From NCBI RefSeq assembly GCF_022878925.1, contig NZ_CP084627.1, positions 1,178,001 through 1,242,000 on the forward strand: DNA of 64,000 nt, in the 5' to 3' direction. Position numbers and translations under genes: made by a program. The DNA is from Caballeronia sp. TF1N1 (GTDB lineage Bacteria > Pseudomonadota > Gammaproteobacteria > Burkholderiales > Burkholderiaceae). Positions 17,963 through 26,256 of the stretch are shown in pieces; the stretch's first letter is position 1, and every line of letters starts with the position of its first letter. Below the pieces are notes generated by a model. That model saw only the letters and a list, made by a program, of their open reading frames with translations, did no database searches and was not told where the DNA came from.

Positions 17963-19096
17963 TCAGTCCTGATTGCCGGTGAGCGCCGCGTTGAAGCCCA
18001 CTTCCTTCGTGTCTTCCGAATAGATGTCGGCGAACCAGCCCGGCGGCACCTTGTCCGGCATGAAGGCCGTGCAGCCCGCCTTCAGTTCCTCGATACTGCC
18101 CGTCTTGCACAGCTTCGAATCCTGCGTGAGCACGAGCGGCAGCTTGAGCGTCACGCGCGGCGGAAAGTCCTTGCCGTCGAGCTTCTGCACGGCCATCTTG
18201 AGCGCCATGGCGCCCGAGTACGGCGGCGCGCCATACGAAATCGAGCGATACCCGATCGAGCGATACGTGCCCTCGCCCTTGACCGTTCCCGGCGGCAGCA
18301 TCTGCACACGATGCCCGTTCGACGATTCGCCCGCGCACGGCTTGATCTTGTCATCGGCGATACCGGCTTCGAGCTGCATCGACGCCGCCGTGAAGCAGCC
18401 GACCTGCATCCACAGGCCGTCGATCTTGTCCCAGCTATTCGTCGCGAGAATCTTCGAGAGTTCCGTGCGCGCCGTCGCCTGGCTCCACATGCCGGTGCCT
18501 TCGGCGACTATCTTGATGCCGGGGAACTTCGCGAACACGGCCTTTGCCGCTTCGGTGCGCGCGCGGTCCACCGACGTGCCCGGCACGCCGTTGACGACCA
18601 CGATATTGCCCTTGCCGTTGATGGTCTTCGCGAGCCATTCCGCGGTGACGGTGCCTGCTTGATGCTGATCGATGGTCACGTTATGCGCGCACGGCTCGGT
18701 CACTTCGCCGTCGTAGGCCGCGACCACCACGCCCTTGGAACACGCGTTCTTGATCGCGCGATTGAGCGCCGTCGGCGAGATCGGATAGATCACGATGGCT
18801 TTCGCGCCTGCCTGCACCATCGAGTTGATCTGCTGAATCTGCTTCTGTGCGTCGGTGCCCGCGACCTGCACTTCGAGATCGACTTTGTCCTTGAGCGCGG
18901 GCGTGTTGGCCATTGCCTTCACCATGTTCGCGGCTTCGGTCTGCCAGTCGTTGCCGACATAGCTCATCGACAGAAACACCTTGTACTTGTCCGCCGCTGC
19001 GGCCTGCCCTGTCATCGCGATACCGAGCGTCGTCGCGAGCGCCAAACCGAACGCCGTGCGTTTCGCACGACGAATTGTCTGCGTCAATGCTTTCAT
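17963..19096 (-). CDS. Periplasmic sugar-type ABC substrate-binding protein
   Basis: A 377-residue type I (RbsB-like) binding protein. It has a signal peptide ending around GQAAAADK, then the first lobe (YKVFLSMSYVGNDWQTEAANMV; QINSMVQAGAKAIVIYPISP) and the hinge/second lobe (GNIVVVNGVPGT). It carries six cysteines in the mature chain (in NACSKG, TEPCAHN, QVGCFTA, IKPCAGE, SKLCKTG, KAGCTAF), enough for three disulfides, which is unusual for this family. The ligand is unknown. The gene has GGAGGA upstream of its ATG and lies 30 bases before the ATPase gene. Confidence 0.88.
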   Translation of the reverse strand: MKALTQTIRRAKRTAFGLALATTLGIAMTGQAAAADKYKVFLSMSYVGNDWQTEAANMVKAMANTPALKDKVDLEVQVAGTDAQKQIQQINSMVQAGAKAIVIYPISPTALNRAIKNACSKGVVVAAYDGEVTEPCAHNVTIDQHQAGTVTAEWLAKTINGKGNIVVVNGVPGTSVDRARTEAAKAVFAKFPGIKIVAEGTGMWSQATARTELSKILATNSWDKIDGLWMQVGCFTAASMQLEAGIADDKIKPCAGESSNGHRVQMLPPGTVKGEGTYRSIGYRSISYGAPPYSGAMALKMAVQKLDGKDFPPRVTLKLPLVLTQDSKLCKTGSIEELKAGCTAFMPDKVPPGWFADIYSEDTKEVGFNAALTGNQD

Positions 19097-19148
19097 GTCT
19101 TCCTCCGGGTCTTCGTATGGTTTTTACCGCTTCTGCTATTGCGCGCTT

Positions 19149-19928
19149 TTACTTCGGAACATGCGGCAAGCGAGCGCTCGCCGGCAGTGCAATACCCGCG
19201 CTGCCGGGCACGACGTTGGGATCGTGTCCGGGTATGACGAAATCCGCGATCTGGCGAATCCGCGAAAGCGAGCTGAACTCCGCCAGCGTTTCATGCACGA
19301 TGCCAACGGGCACCAGACCCACGATGTTCTCCATGCAGTTCGCACAGTCGCCCGCGATCAGCACGACGCCGTCTTCGGTGTCCACCGCGACGGACTGATG
19401 CCCCGGCGTATGTCCCGGCGTCGGCACCACGCGCACGCCCGGCACGATGTCGGCCACGCCATGCACGAACTGCCACCGAAAATACGCTAGCGGCTCGCGG
19501 CCGATCAGAAACTCCTGGTAATACGTGGCCTGCGTCGGCAATGGATGCCCCGCGTATTCCCATTCGCTTGCCTGCACGATGAAGCGTGCGTTGCGAAAGA
19601 GCGTGTTGCCGCCCGAGTGGTCGTAATGCAGATGCGTGTTGATGACGATATCGACGTCATCCGCGCTCCATCCCACGTACTCCTTGAGCGCGCGTTCGAG
19701 CTTCTCTTCGGGCGCCTGCTCGCACGGACACACGAAGTTCGAAACCCAGCCCGGATCATGAATGCCGGTATCGACGACGATCTTCTTGCCGGCCCCGACG
19801 ATTGCCGTGGACCACACCGGCACCTTGATCTGCTGGCCGAAATAGCGGCCATACACTTGCGACGAGCGATCGACGGTCAGCCAGCCCGTCGGCATCGCGA
19901 CTACTTTCAGCTTTGCCCTGTCGTTCAC
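19149..19928 (-). CDS. Metallo-beta-lactamase-fold hydrolase (AHL-lactonase-like)
   Basis: A 259-residue MBL-fold enzyme with the dinuclear-metal motif THLHYDHSGGN (residues about 100-110), later metal ligands in PTPGHTPGHQS and AGDCANCMEN, and a final GHDP. The layout resembles the N-acyl homoserine lactonase family. Within a catabolic operon a role as a second lactonase or thioesterase is as likely as quorum quenching; this is inference. The start is GTG with AGAGGG five bases upstream. BKACE ends 13 bases before it. Confidence 0.87.
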   Translation of the reverse strand: MNDRAKLKVVAMPTGWLTVDRSSQVYGRYFGQQIKVPVWSTAIVGAGKKIVVDTGIHDPGWVSNFVCPCEQAPEEKLERALKEYVGWSADDVDIVINTHLHYDHSGGNTLFRNARFIVQASEWEYAGHPLPTQATYYQEFLIGREPLAYFRWQFVHGVADIVPGVRVVPTPGHTPGHQSVAVDTEDGVVLIAGDCANCMENIVGLVPVGIVHETLAEFSSLSRIRQIADFVIPGHDPNVVPGSAGIALPASARLPHVPK

Positions 19929-19941
19929 GATGCCCTCTGGC

Positions 19942-20874
19942 TCAGAAGTTGGTTTCGCTTGCGCCCTTCAGCTTCAGCATCTCACGCGCTTCGTCAGGCG
20001 TGGCGATGTCGAGCGACAGTCCTTCGATAACCTGACGAATCTTGCGCACTTGCGCCGCGCTCGATTCGGCGAGCTTGCCCGGTTCTATCCACAGCGAATC
20101 TTCCAGGCCCACGCGCACGTTCGAGCCTTGCGAGAGACCAATGGAGCCGAGTGTGATCTGGTTACGGCCCGCGCCGAGAATCGACCAGACATAGTCCTTG
20201 CCGAAGAGACGGTCGGCGGTACGGCGCATGTGCGCGAGGTCTTCCGGATGCGGCCCGATACCGCCGAGCAGACCGAACACGCTTTGCACGAAGAAAGGCG
20301 GCCTGGCGAGCCCGCGATCGACGAAATGCGCGAGGTTATAGAGATGCGAGATGTCGTAGCATTCGTATTCGAAGCGCGTGCCGTTCGCACCGCACGACGT
20401 GAGGATGTATTCGATATCCGCGAACGTGTTCTTGAACACGAGATCGCGGCTGTTCTCCAGATGCTTGCGCTCCCACTCGTGCTTCAGATCCTTGAAGCGG
20501 TCCAGCATCGGGTAGAGACCGAAGTTCATCGAACCCATGTTGAGCGACGCCACTTCGGGCTTGAAGTGATGCGCGGGCTTCAGACGCTCGGCCACCGTCA
20601 TGTGCGGACTGCCGCCCGTCGTCAGATTGATGACGGCGTTCGTTTCGGCCTTGATGCGCGGCAGAAATTCCTGGAACACGGCGGGGTCTTGCGTGGGATG
20701 ACCATCGTTCGGATCGCGTGCGTGCAGATGCAGAATCGCGGCGCCTTCCTTGGCGGCGGCGAGCGCCGCATCGCCGATCTCTTGCGGCGTGACCGGAAGA
20801 TACGGCGACATCGACGGCGTATGAATTGCGCCCGTGGGCGCGCACGTGATGATGACCTTGCGTCTCGTTGCCAT
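19942..20874 (-). CDS. Beta-keto acid cleavage enzyme (BKACE, DUF849 family)
   Basis: A 310-residue TIM-barrel Zn enzyme. It has the family opening RRKVIITCAPTGAIHTPSMSPYLPVTP. The metal-ligand motif AAILHLHARDPNDG (His pair) follows at about residues 46-58, then NLTTGGSPHMT, SLNMGSMNFG, the NTFADIEYIL block, and GLEDSLW near the C-terminus. Family members use acetyl-CoA to cleave a 3-keto acid, giving an acyl-CoA plus acetoacetate. The start at 20874 has AAGGAG six bases upstream; the upstream extension of the reading frame is an overlap with the SDR gene and is not coding. Confidence 0.92.
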   Translation of the reverse strand: MATRRKVIITCAPTGAIHTPSMSPYLPVTPQEIGDAALAAAKEGAAILHLHARDPNDGHPTQDPAVFQEFLPRIKAETNAVINLTTGGSPHMTVAERLKPAHHFKPEVASLNMGSMNFGLYPMLDRFKDLKHEWERKHLENSRDLVFKNTFADIEYILTSCGANGTRFEYECYDISHLYNLAHFVDRGLARPPFFVQSVFGLLGGIGPHPEDLAHMRRTADRLFGKDYVWSILGAGRNQITLGSIGLSQGSNVRVGLEDSLWIEPGKLAESSAAQVRKIRQVIEGLSLDIATPDEAREMLKLKGASETNF

Positions 20875-20888
20875 GTCGTCTCCTTGGT

Positions 20889-21698
20889 TTAGAGCACTTC
20901 GACGTTGCCGCACACCGAAATGGCCTGCCCCGAGATGCCGCTGCCGCCCGGCGAACACAGGAACAAGGCGGTGGCTGCGACTTCCTCGGGCGTCGTCATG
21001 CGGCGCAGCGAAATCTTCGCGAGATATTGCTTCTCCATCTCTTCGTAAGGCAAATTCAGTTGCTTCGCACGCGCCGCGATCACGCGCTCGATACGCGGCC
21101 CTTTCACGATGCCCGGCTGAATTGCATTGACGCGAATGTTCGACGGTCCGAGTTCGATGGCAAGACTCTTGGTCATGCCGACCACCGCCCACTTGGTTGC
21201 GGCATACGGCGTGCGAAAGGCGTAGCCGAGCCTGCCCGCAACCGACGACAGCGCGATGATCGCGCCGCCATCGCGCGCCTGCTTCAGAAGCGGCACCGCG
21301 CGACGCGCGAAATAGAACTGCGCGTTGAGGTTGATATCGACCGTGTCTTCCCAATCCTTCTCGTCGAGCTCGTCGATACCGCCTGTCGGTCCCGCGATTC
21401 CCGCGTTATTCAGAAGCACGTCGAGACCGCCGAGCTCGCGCTCGACATCGGCGAAGACGCGCTCCACGGCCGCTTTATCCGACACATCCGCGAGCGTCGA
21501 AGTGATCGCGTTGAGTTCCGTGCTGGCTTCGGCTTCGGCGAGTGCGTCGATGGCTTCCTGACTCGCATCGCACACGTGCACGCGCGCGCCGGCATCGACG
21601 AAGGCCCGCGCAATCACGAGCCCGATGCCCGATGCGCCGCCTGTCACGAGCACGCGCAAACCCGCGTGCGGTTTCAGCATCTGAAGAACCGTCATCAT
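20889..21698 (-). CDS. Short-chain dehydrogenase/reductase
   Basis: A 269-residue classical SDR. It has the cofactor motif TGGASGIG near residue 22, the structural NNAGIAG near residue 100, and catalytic Ser (ALSSVAG) and YAATK. The C-terminus ends GISGQAISVCGNVEVL. It likely oxidises a hydroxyl or hemiacetal of the imported compound with NAD(P). Two ATGs are adjacent (21698 and 21695); GGAG lies two and five bases upstream respectively, so 21695 may be the true start. The gene precedes BKACE by 14 bases. Confidence 0.9.
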   Translation of the reverse strand: MMTVLQMLKPHAGLRVLVTGGASGIGLVIARAFVDAGARVHVCDASQEAIDALAEAEASTELNAITSTLADVSDKAAVERVFADVERELGGLDVLLNNAGIAGPTGGIDELDEKDWEDTVDINLNAQFYFARRAVPLLKQARDGGAIIALSSVAGRLGYAFRTPYAATKWAVVGMTKSLAIELGPSNIRVNAIQPGIVKGPRIERVIAARAKQLNLPYEEMEKQYLAKISLRRMTTPEEVAATALFLCSPGGSGISGQAISVCGNVEVL

Positions 21699-21729
21699 GT
21701 CTCCGTCATTGTTATCGTTGAATACAAAC

Positions 21730-22458
21730 TCAGGCGCTTGCCTTTTGCTCGCCGTTGCCGCTTTCCGAATGAGAGGCCGGAAGCCGTTCCTGTAGATCGG
21801 CCGCCGCATCGCCGATATCTTCCTCGATGCCCGCGCGCGCGCCTTCGCCATCCCCGCGCCAAAGCGCATCGACGATATGCCGATGCGCAGCCATCGACTT
21901 GCGCATGTGCGGAATGTCCGGCGCGACGAGGTTCAGAAACGGGCCGATGCGCATCCACAAGTTTTGAATGGTCGCGAGCGTGAGATCGCTTGCGCCGTGC
22001 GTGTAGATCGCGATATGGAATTCGAAGTTGCTGCGCAGATAAGCGGATGCATCGCCGGCTTCGACGTAGGCATCCATCTCGTCGAACACTTCCTGCAATT
22101 GCGTGAGATGCGCGCGGCTCATGCGCGATGCCGCGCGTTTCGCGACCGCGCCTTCCAGCGCGATGCGCACGTCGCGCAATTCCTCCAGCAATTCGAGCGT
22201 CATGGGCGGGACCATCAGCGCGCGTCCGGCGCCGTCGATCAGCGCGCCTTCCGCTTGCAGGCGCGTGAGCGCGGCGCGTACCGGCATGGTGGATGACCCG
22301 ACCGCTTCCGCGACGCTGCGCAGACTCAGCAACTGGCCGGGCGCGAAGCGGCCGGTCATGATTGCCTCGCGCAACTGCGCATAGACGCGCCCGGCCATGG
22401 TTTCGCGCGCCACGACTTCGAGCGCGGGAAGGTCTGTCGTCGTGCGAGTCGCCAACAC
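21730..22458 (-). CDS. GntR-family regulator (FadR/FCD subgroup)
   Basis: A 242-residue transcription factor. The N-terminal winged helix-turn-helix is at about residues 20-85 (VYAQLREAIMTGRFAPGQLLSLRSVAEAVGSS, with SLRSVAEAVG as the core) and an FCD ligand-binding helical domain follows, with metal-type residues in NFEFHIAIY and AHRHIVDAL. It heads the catabolic operon and probably represses it until a pathway metabolite binds. Starts GTG 22458 and TTG 22455 are both possible; GGAGG lies two and five bases upstream respectively. A palindrome at 22486-22504 is a candidate operator. Confidence 0.9.
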   Translation of the reverse strand: MLATRTTTDLPALEVVARETMAGRVYAQLREAIMTGRFAPGQLLSLRSVAEAVGSSTMPVRAALTRLQAEGALIDGAGRALMVPPMTLELLEELRDVRIALEGAVAKRAASRMSRAHLTQLQEVFDEMDAYVEAGDASAYLRSNFEFHIAIYTHGASDLTLATIQNLWMRIGPFLNLVAPDIPHMRKSMAAHRHIVDALWRGDGEGARAGIEEDIGDAAADLQERLPASHSESGNGEQKASA

Positions 22459-22485
22459 AGCCTCCGGTTTGGTTTCGTATGGTTT

Positions 22486-22504
22486 GTGTGACCTGTGATC
22501 ACAC
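22486..22504. promoter_or_regulatory. Candidate GntR operator upstream of the catabolic operon
   Basis: Two overlapping symmetric elements lie about 30 bases before the GntR start: GTGTGA-N7-TCACAC (22486-22504) and the perfect 10-base palindrome TGTGATCACA (22494-22503). FadR-type GntR proteins commonly bind short palindromes of the GT-N-AC kind in their own promoters, so autoregulation is inferred. Confidence 0.5.
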
Positions 22505-22591
22505 TTGCTTGGAATGAAGTGTGGGACGTGATGGGCGTGGAGTCAACGAGGGATTGATAGGTGAAAACGCTGAGGCAGCCTCTAAAAGGAC

Positions 22592-24505
22592 TTATGCCCC
22601 AAACCGCCCCGCCACCGCCTTCTGAATTTCCTCGAACGCCACCGGCTTCACGAGATGATGATCGAACCCGGCTTCCTTCGACCGCTGCCGGTCATGCGCC
22701 TGTCCATAACCCGTCACCGCGATCAAGAGCGCATCCGCGGTCGCCGCACGCTTGCGCATCTCGCAGGCGAGGCGGAATCCATCCATCCCCGGCAAGCCGA
22801 TATCCAGCAGCACGATCTGCGGCGCGAATGTCTCGCTGATCTCGAGCGCAGCCGTCGCATCGTGGACGACGCGCACATCGTAGCCATCGGCTTCGAGCAG
22901 AAGACCCATGGCGGTTGCCGCGTCCACGCTGTCATCCACGAGCAGCACGCGTCTGCCGCCGCTCGATCCCGGCGCGATCTCGACACGCGGAACCGGCACC
23001 GCCTGCGGTCCACACGCAAGCGGCAGCCACACGACGAACTCGCTGCCCTGTTGCAGTCCCGCCGAATACGCTTCGATACGTCCGCCCTGCAACTCGACGA
23101 GCGTCCTCGCAAGCGGCAAGCCGATGCCGAGCCCGCCTTCCGAACGCTCCAGCGATGTCTCCGACTGCACGAACAAATCGAAGATATGCGGCAGCATGTC
23201 GGCGGCAATTCCGATGCCCTTGTCGCGCACGCTGATGCGCGCCTGGTCGCCGACCCGCGCCGTCTCGATCTCGATCTCGCCTTCCTCGACGCTGTACTTC
23301 GATGCATTCGACAAGAGGTTGCCGAACACCTGGGCAATCCGCACGCTATCGCCCACGATGAATAACGGCAAATCGCCGAGCTTGGTCGTGAGCGTATGGC
23401 GTTTTCTCTGCAGTGCGGGCTGCGCGGTTTCGATGGCCGCTTCGATCGCCATTGCCACATCCACCGCTTCCTGACGCAGCGTGATCTTGCCTTGCGTGAT
23501 GCGCGCGACATCGAGCAGATCGTCGACAAGACGGCTCAAATGCCGCACCTGACGGTCGATGATCGTACGCACCGTTTCAAAGTGCTGCGGCGAAGGCTTG
23601 CGCTTCGGATCGAGCAAATCGACGGCGTTTTGTATCGGCGCGAGCGGATTGCGCAACTCGTGCGCGAGCATCGCAAGGAATTCGTCCTTGCGGCGATCGG
23701 CGTCGCGCAGCAGCATTTCCGCGGCCTTGCGCTCGGAAATATCGTTGACGATGCCCGCGATGCGATCCGGCCGGCCGCCCACGCCGCGTATCGGGAACGC
23801 GCGCTCGGCCATCCAGCGCGGACCGCCCTCGGCACCCGTGACGCGAAACTCTTCCTGATAAGGCGTGCCGTGCGCCGCCAGTTCCCGGTACGCCGCGCCC
23901 ACATGTTCGCGGTCGAGCGGATGCACTTCGTTGGACCAGTGATCCACGCCCGGCGTGGGCAGCGGCGCGCCCTGGCGCGTATCCCACAGGCGCGCGTAAG
24001 CGGGGCTCACGTAGAGCAACTGATTGGTCGCGGGATCGAGCATCCAGAAAATGTCGTCGATATTCTCGGCAAGCTGACGAAACCGCTCCTCGCTTTCGCG
24101 CAACGCGCTTTCCGCAAGCCGCACGCGCAACAACGCACGCACATGCGCGATCAGTTCGGCGGGCTCGACGGGTTCGGTGAGGTAACTGTCCGCGCCGCCT
24201 TCCAGACCGCGAATGCGATCGAGGCTATGCACGGCCGCCGCCGATGTCTGCAGCACGAGCGTGCCCGCCGTCTCCGGCGAAGCCTTGATGAGCCTGCACA
24301 CTTCGAGCCCGTTGATATCGGGCAGTTTCACGTCGAGCAAAACGAGGTCGGGCGATTCGGCGCGCACGCGTTCGAGCGCCGTCGTGCCGGTAGCGGCTTC
24401 GATGACATTGAACCCCGCGCGCGACAGAATGCGCGTTTTCGCATAGCGCGCGCCGTCGTTGTCGTCGACGTTGAGGATCAGCACCTCGCTCCAGTCGCTC
24501 GTCAT
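22592..24505 (-). CDS. Hybrid histidine kinase (REC-PAS-HisKA-HATPase-REC)
   Basis: A 637-residue cytosolic kinase with no membrane helices. An N-terminal receiver spans about residues 8-125, with Asp58 in LVLLDVKLPD. The usual Lys before Pro is Glu111 (YLTEPVEP). A PAS domain follows at about 135-260, then HisKA with phospho-acceptor His282 in AHELRNPL. Next is the HATPase (NLLSNASKY, DKGIGI, GLGIGL), and a canonical C-terminal receiver (VLLVDDSVD, IVLLDIGLPG, LVKPVAFEE) ends the chain. Its ATG overlaps the stop of the preceding kinase (ATGA), making it the last gene of the stressosome operon. It probably relays the stressosome signal to a receiver protein. Confidence 0.92.
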   Translation of the reverse strand: MTSDWSEVLILNVDDNDGARYAKTRILSRAGFNVIEAATGTTALERVRAESPDLVLLDVKLPDINGLEVCRLIKASPETAGTLVLQTSAAAVHSLDRIRGLEGGADSYLTEPVEPAELIAHVRALLRVRLAESALRESEERFRQLAENIDDIFWMLDPATNQLLYVSPAYARLWDTRQGAPLPTPGVDHWSNEVHPLDREHVGAAYRELAAHGTPYQEEFRVTGAEGGPRWMAERAFPIRGVGGRPDRIAGIVNDISERKAAEMLLRDADRRKDEFLAMLAHELRNPLAPIQNAVDLLDPKRKPSPQHFETVRTIIDRQVRHLSRLVDDLLDVARITQGKITLRQEAVDVAMAIEAAIETAQPALQRKRHTLTTKLGDLPLFIVGDSVRIAQVFGNLLSNASKYSVEEGEIEIETARVGDQARISVRDKGIGIAADMLPHIFDLFVQSETSLERSEGGLGIGLPLARTLVELQGGRIEAYSAGLQQGSEFVVWLPLACGPQAVPVPRVEIAPGSSGGRRVLLVDDSVDAATAMGLLLEADGYDVRVVHDATAALEISETFAPQIVLLDIGLPGMDGFRLACEMRKRAATADALLIAVTGYGQAHDRQRSKEAGFDHHLVKPVAFEEIQKAVAGRFGA

Positions 24506-26256
24506 GACTCTGTTCCGTAAGCGCGGTGCGCGTCCGTCACCGCCGCGAGCACACTCGCGAGTTCACTGCCCGCCACCGGTTTGCCGATGAACGCCGCCGC
24601 GCCCAACGCTTCCGCCTCGCCACGGTCCTCGGCCTCGCCGAGCACGACGATCGGCAGGTTGCGCATGGCCGCCTGCGCGCGCAACGCGGCGAGCCACGTC
24701 CACGCTTCGACCGGCGCGGGCCGCACGGTCAACAAAAGCGCGGCGGGCGGTGTGCGAGTAAGCGCGCGGGTCGCTTCGTCGAGCGTCGCGGCCGTCATCG
24801 CGCGATACGGCGACTGCCGCAAGGCCGCTTCGCAATCGAGTCGCTCGATCGGATTGCTCGCGACGACGAGCACCATCGGACGAGGGTCGTCGGTGGCGGA
24901 ATGTTCGGTATGCGCGATGTCGTGTTCGTCGCCGTAATAAGCGGGCATGGTCGCGCTGAAGGTCGAGCCGCGCCCCGGTTCGCTCGTGAGCGACACATCG
25001 CCGCCAAGCAGCTTGCAGAGCTTGCGGCACAGCGGCAAACCGAGCCCCGTGCCTTTGACGTATTGCTGCAGCCGGTTCTCGACCTGGCCGAATTCCTCGA
25101 ACACCACGTGCTGATGTTCGGCCGCGATGCCGATGCCCGTGTCCGCGACCGCGAACGTAATCAGCCGCCGCGCTTCGTCGTAACTCGCGCTTACGCGCAC
25201 TTCGCCGCGCTCGGTGAACTTGAGCGCGTTCGACACGAAGTTTCGCAGCACTTGCGCGACCTTCGCTTCGTCGGTGCGAATGGGCGGCAGGCCCACGCAC
25301 GAATCGAAAATCAAGTCGACCGCGCCGCCCGGCGAAAGCGGCCGCAGCATGCCGCGCAGCGCGGAAAAAAGCGTATCGACTTCGAATTCGACGGGGCGCA
25401 CGTCGATCTTGCCCGCTTCGATCTTGGCGAGGTCGAGCAGGTCATCGACCGTTTCGGACAAGTCTTCCGCCGCCCGGCGAATGAAGCGCACCTGCTTTTC
25501 CTGCTCCTCGGTCAGCTCGCCGTCGATACGTTCGAGCAAGAGCTTGGACAACGCACGGATCGACGAAAGCGGCGTGCGGAACTCGTGACTCATGTTCGAC
25601 AAAAAGCGCGATTTGGACTCGTCCGCGCGACGCAGATGATCGGCGCGCGCATCCAGTTCGGCATAAAGCGCCACCACGCCGCGATTCGTATCTTCGAGTT
25701 CGCGCGTGAGATGCGTGAGTTCTTCCTGACGCTCGCGCAAGTCGGCCAGCGCGCCGATCAATTCGCGGTTCTGACGCTGCAATTCAGCGGTGGAATCGAC
25801 GTCCGTGGAAGCGGAGAGCGTGTCGGCGACCGAGCGGGCCGACGTTGCATCGAAGGGCGCGTTGTCCGGCAGCGCCTTCGCGAGCGAGATGGACGTGCCG
25901 CCGTCGGCTTCCTCGGCGATGGCGCATTCGTCCATCAATCGCTGTGCCGCGAGCAGGCCGAGCGCGGCTTGCGAATCGTCGGTTCTGACCGCGCGCAGAC
26001 GTTCGCCCGCACCGGCGCTTGCAAAAAAGCGCACGACGAAGCGGGCCGGCCGCGTGTCCGTATCGACGAGAAAATCGGCGCGTGCGGCCGTGCCCGCGAG
26101 CAGCACCGTGCGCGCCGCTTCCAGCACCGAAGTCGCGATGCGCGTCTGATCCTGCGACGAGAAACCGAGTCCCGCGCTCGCATCGCGCGACTTGCGCCGC
26201 GCCGCGACGATATCGTGCTCGCTTTCGAGCCGCATCGAATAGAGGCGCGTCGTCAT
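24502..26256 (-). CDS. Histidine kinase with degenerate RsbT-like N-domain and pseudo-receiver
   Basis: A 584-residue cytosolic kinase. Residues 1-130 match the RsbT layout in order but lack its key residues: LEAART has Thr50 where RsbT has the N-box Asn, FFASAGAG replaces VDQGPGIP, and LGLLAAQRLMDE parallels LGLGGAKRLCDE. A coiled coil (about 155-210) leads to HisKA (His224 in NMSHEFRTPLSS) and a full HATPase (NFVSNALKFTE, ADTGIGI, GTGLGLPL). The C-terminal 110 residues look like a receiver without its Asp pair or phospho-acceptor. ATG 26256 overlaps the previous stop by 4 bases. The kinase probably senses the stressosome by protein contact. Confidence 0.9.
   Translation of the reverse strand: MTTRLYSMRLESEHDIVAARRKSRDASAGLGFSSQDQTRIATSVLEAARTVLLAGTAARADFLVDTDTRPARFVVRFFASAGAGERLRAVRTDDSQAALGLLAAQRLMDECAIAEEADGGTSISLAKALPDNAPFDATSARSVADTLSASTDVDSTAELQRQNRELIGALADLRERQEELTHLTRELEDTNRGVVALYAELDARADHLRRADESKSRFLSNMSHEFRTPLSSIRALSKLLLERIDGELTEEQEKQVRFIRRAAEDLSETVDDLLDLAKIEAGKIDVRPVEFEVDTLFSALRGMLRPLSPGGAVDLIFDSCVGLPPIRTDEAKVAQVLRNFVSNALKFTERGEVRVSASYDEARRLITFAVADTGIGIAAEHQHVVFEEFGQVENRLQQYVKGTGLGLPLCRKLCKLLGGDVSLTSEPGRGSTFSATMPAYYGDEHDIAHTEHSATDDPRPMVLVVASNPIERLDCEAALRQSPYRAMTAATLDEATRALTRTPPAALLLTVRPAPVEAWTWLAALRAQAAMRNLPIVVLGEAEDRGEAEALGAAAFIGKPVAGSELASVLAAVTDAHRAYGTES

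Noticed and set aside
17444..19237. A 597-codon plus-strand open frame opposite the sugar ABC genes
   Set aside because: Arg/His/Leu-rich composition with no recognisable domain, lying antisense to two clear genes; typical shadow of high-GC coding DNA.
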